61,719 bases of DNA from Streptomyces sp. NRRL WC-3618 (GTDB lineage: Bacteria; Actinomycetota; Actinomycetes; Streptomycetales; Streptomycetaceae). Numbering within the stretch: position 1 is the first letter of the stretch; each line of letters starts with the position of its first letter. This document shows, piece after piece, positions 60,507 through 61,719 of the stretch. Made by a program: the position numbers and the translations under genes. The notes under the pieces are model-generated. The model was given only the letters and a program-made list of their open reading frames with translations. It searched no databases and was not told the DNA's origin. The stretch lies in the NCBI RefSeq assembly GCF_001280005.1, contig NZ_LGDW01000336.1, positions 1 to 61,719 on the forward strand. The letters run 5' to 3'.

Positions 60507-61427
60507 GTGCCGGTGCGATCCTGGCAGCGTTGTCTGGACGCGGCGGGAGTGACCAGCGGTACGGACCGCGCCGCGTACTCGAAGGCCAAGCAGTTCATGC
60601 TGAGCCGGGAACCCGCCGGCCATCTCGCGGTACGGCTGCTGATACCCGACCGCCTCCAGCCCCACATCCTGGCGGGGTACGCGTTCGCGTCGTTCACCGA
60701 CGACCTGTGCGACCGGGGCACGGTCGAGGAGCGGACGCGTCGCTACGCGGGCTGGGCCGAGCAGGTACGCACCGCGCTGGACACCGGGACCGCCCGGCAC
60801 CCCCTGCTGCGCGCCTTCCTGCACACCGCCGAGGCTCGTGAACTGCCGCGCTCCTGGGTCGACTCGTACCTCGTGGGCGCCGAAGTCGACCTGGACTTCC
60901 CCGGGTTCACGACCGAGGACGACTACCAGGCGTACATCGAGAAGCTCACCTGGCCGTTCCTCATGATCACCTCGGGCCTGTCGATGCCGGGCGGCGGCAC
61001 CCAGGCCTTCGCGGACAGCTGCCGTCTGCTCGCCGACGCCTGCCAGCGCACCGACTTCCTCACCGACCTGGCCGAGGACCTGCGCGACGGCCGCCTCTAC
61101 CTCCCCACCGACGACCTGGAGAAACACGGCGTCGTACGCGCCGACCTGGAAAACGGCCGGAACCTCCCAGGCGTCCGCTCCCTGCTCACCGCCACGGCGA
61201 CAGCAGCCCACGCCACACTCCGCGAGGCCACCCGGATAGTCGCCGAACTCCCGGAAGAACAGCGCCCATTGACCCGCTTCGTCATCCTCCTCCACGACCA
61301 CCGCCTACGCCGGGCAAGGTCAATGGGCGCGGCGGTGACCCGGGGCCCGGTCCGGGACAACCCGATCGAGTGCGTGCGCCTGCTGGTCCGGGCGCACCGC
61401 CGAACCCTGAACCTGCCGGCCACATAG
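60507..61427 (+). CDS. Phytoene/squalene synthase family protein
   Basis: A 306-residue trans-isoprenyl diphosphate synthase-fold protein. Aspartate motifs are FASFTDDLCDRG (first metal site) and CQRTDFLTDLAEDLRDGRLYLP (second metal site and family signature). Such enzymes join two prenyl diphosphates head to head; carotenoid, hopanoid or other products are possible. GTG 60507 is used, with GTG 60513 as alternative. TAGAAT near 60471 could be the -10 element. No carotenoid or hopanoid partner genes are in the window, so the product is open. Confidence 0.85.
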   Translation: MPVRSWQRCLDAAGVTSGTDRAAYSKAKQFMLSREPAGHLAVRLLIPDRLQPHILAGYAFASFTDDLCDRGTVEERTRRYAGWAEQVRTALDTGTARHPLLRAFLHTAEARELPRSWVDSYLVGAEVDLDFPGFTTEDDYQAYIEKLTWPFLMITSGLSMPGGGTQAFADSCRLLADACQRTDFLTDLAEDLRDGRLYLPTDDLEKHGVVRADLENGRNLPGVRSLLTATATAAHATLREATRIVAELPEEQRPLTRFVILLHDHRLRRARSMGAAVTRGPVRDNPIECVRLLVRAHRRTLNLPAT

Positions 61428-61520
61428 ACCCGCCCCACAGGACCACGCCCCCTCGAACCACGGGCTACGCAGAGGCGCCCCACAGGGACACGGCCCCCTG
61501 GATCTGCCGGCTACGCAGAC

Positions 61521-61689
61521 GCGCCCCACAGGGGCGCGAGGAACTGCGCGACAAGCCCCCACCGCCCCGCAGCCAAGCACCAGCACACACCGCCCCACCC
61601 ACACCCACAGCCCTGAAACCACCGGCCGCGCACACGCGCCCCACAGGGGCGCGAGGAACTGCGCGACAAGCCCCCACCGCCCCGCAGCC
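61521..61689. repeat. Two direct copies of a 54-bp intergenic repeat
   Basis: Identical 54-base units occur at 61521-61574 and 61636-61689. Both contain CACAGGGGCGCGAGGAACTG and GCGCGACAAGCCCCCACCGC. The core is the reverse complement of the element in the 32.5-kb array and at 18.3 kb. The 292 bases from 61428 to the window end hold no supportable gene. Confidence 0.85.
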
Positions 61690-61719
61690 CACGCACTACG
61701 TCAGCACCCCCTCCCGCAC

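Overview
The window looks like Streptomyces chromosome: very high GC, GTG starts with GGAGG-type ribosome sites, many short-overlap operons, a bacterial type A RNase P RNA gene, and the actinomycete block Nif3 / zinc-ribbon / RNase H-phosphatase. About 50 protein genes, one structural RNA and one insertion sequence can be supported.

Bases 1 to about 12,470 form a defence island. On the minus strand are pglW (2867-7300) and the 5' part of pglX (1-1031, cut by the window edge), the hallmark genes of a type 2 BREX (phage growth limitation) system. Between them, on the opposite strand, sits a two-gene cassette: an XRE-ImmA/IrrE regulator/peptidase overlapping a PIN-like protein. Divergent from pglW are two tandem paralogues, each with a nuclease-like N-terminus (D...ExK) and a DUF2075/Schlafen-group-3-type helicase domain, followed by an IS5-family element with two frame lesions. 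The island ends next to rnpB.

From 13 to 23.6 kb lie conserved chromosomal genes: rnpB, an AraC-regulated DMT exporter, Uma2, an RNB ribonuclease, yaaA, KDPG aldolase, then the RNase H / zinc-ribbon / Nif3 operon.

From 23.7 to 60.3 kb the unifying theme is a scattered sterol side-chain oxidation regulon. The genes are an SDR, a zinc alcohol dehydrogenase and a MaoC hydratase (23.7-26.7 kb), a KstR-type TetR repressor (40.6 kb), a 3Fe-4S ferredoxin and an aldehyde dehydrogenase (41.6-43.3 kb), and a FadA5-like thiolase divergent from a CYP125-like P450 (57.7-60.3 kb). Sequences matching TNNAACNNGTTNNA (the KstR-type operator) exactly or with one mismatch lie in front of all four units. A second palindrome, CTGACG-N3-CGTCAG, recurs at three of them and also at an F420/luciferase-like gene. 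Together the enzymes could hydroxylate a sterol side chain, oxidise it to an acid and shorten it by beta-oxidation; an acyl-CoA ligase and an acyl-CoA dehydrogenase are not in the window.

Interspersed are regulatory and envelope genes: two two-component systems, a SigE-type sigma factor, two membrane Ser/Thr kinases (one with a PQQ-type propeller, one with a peptidoglycan-binding domain), an amidase, a transglycosylase-like protein, a sortase with a likely partner, a glycosyltransferase/methyltransferase/prenyltransferase-like operon, GH125 mannosidase and a phytoene/squalene synthase homologue. A 110-bp tandem array (32.5-32.9 kb) belongs to an intergenic repeat also seen near 18.3 kb and 61.5-61.7 kb. 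A chorismate-synthase-like fragment lies at about 57.5 kb.
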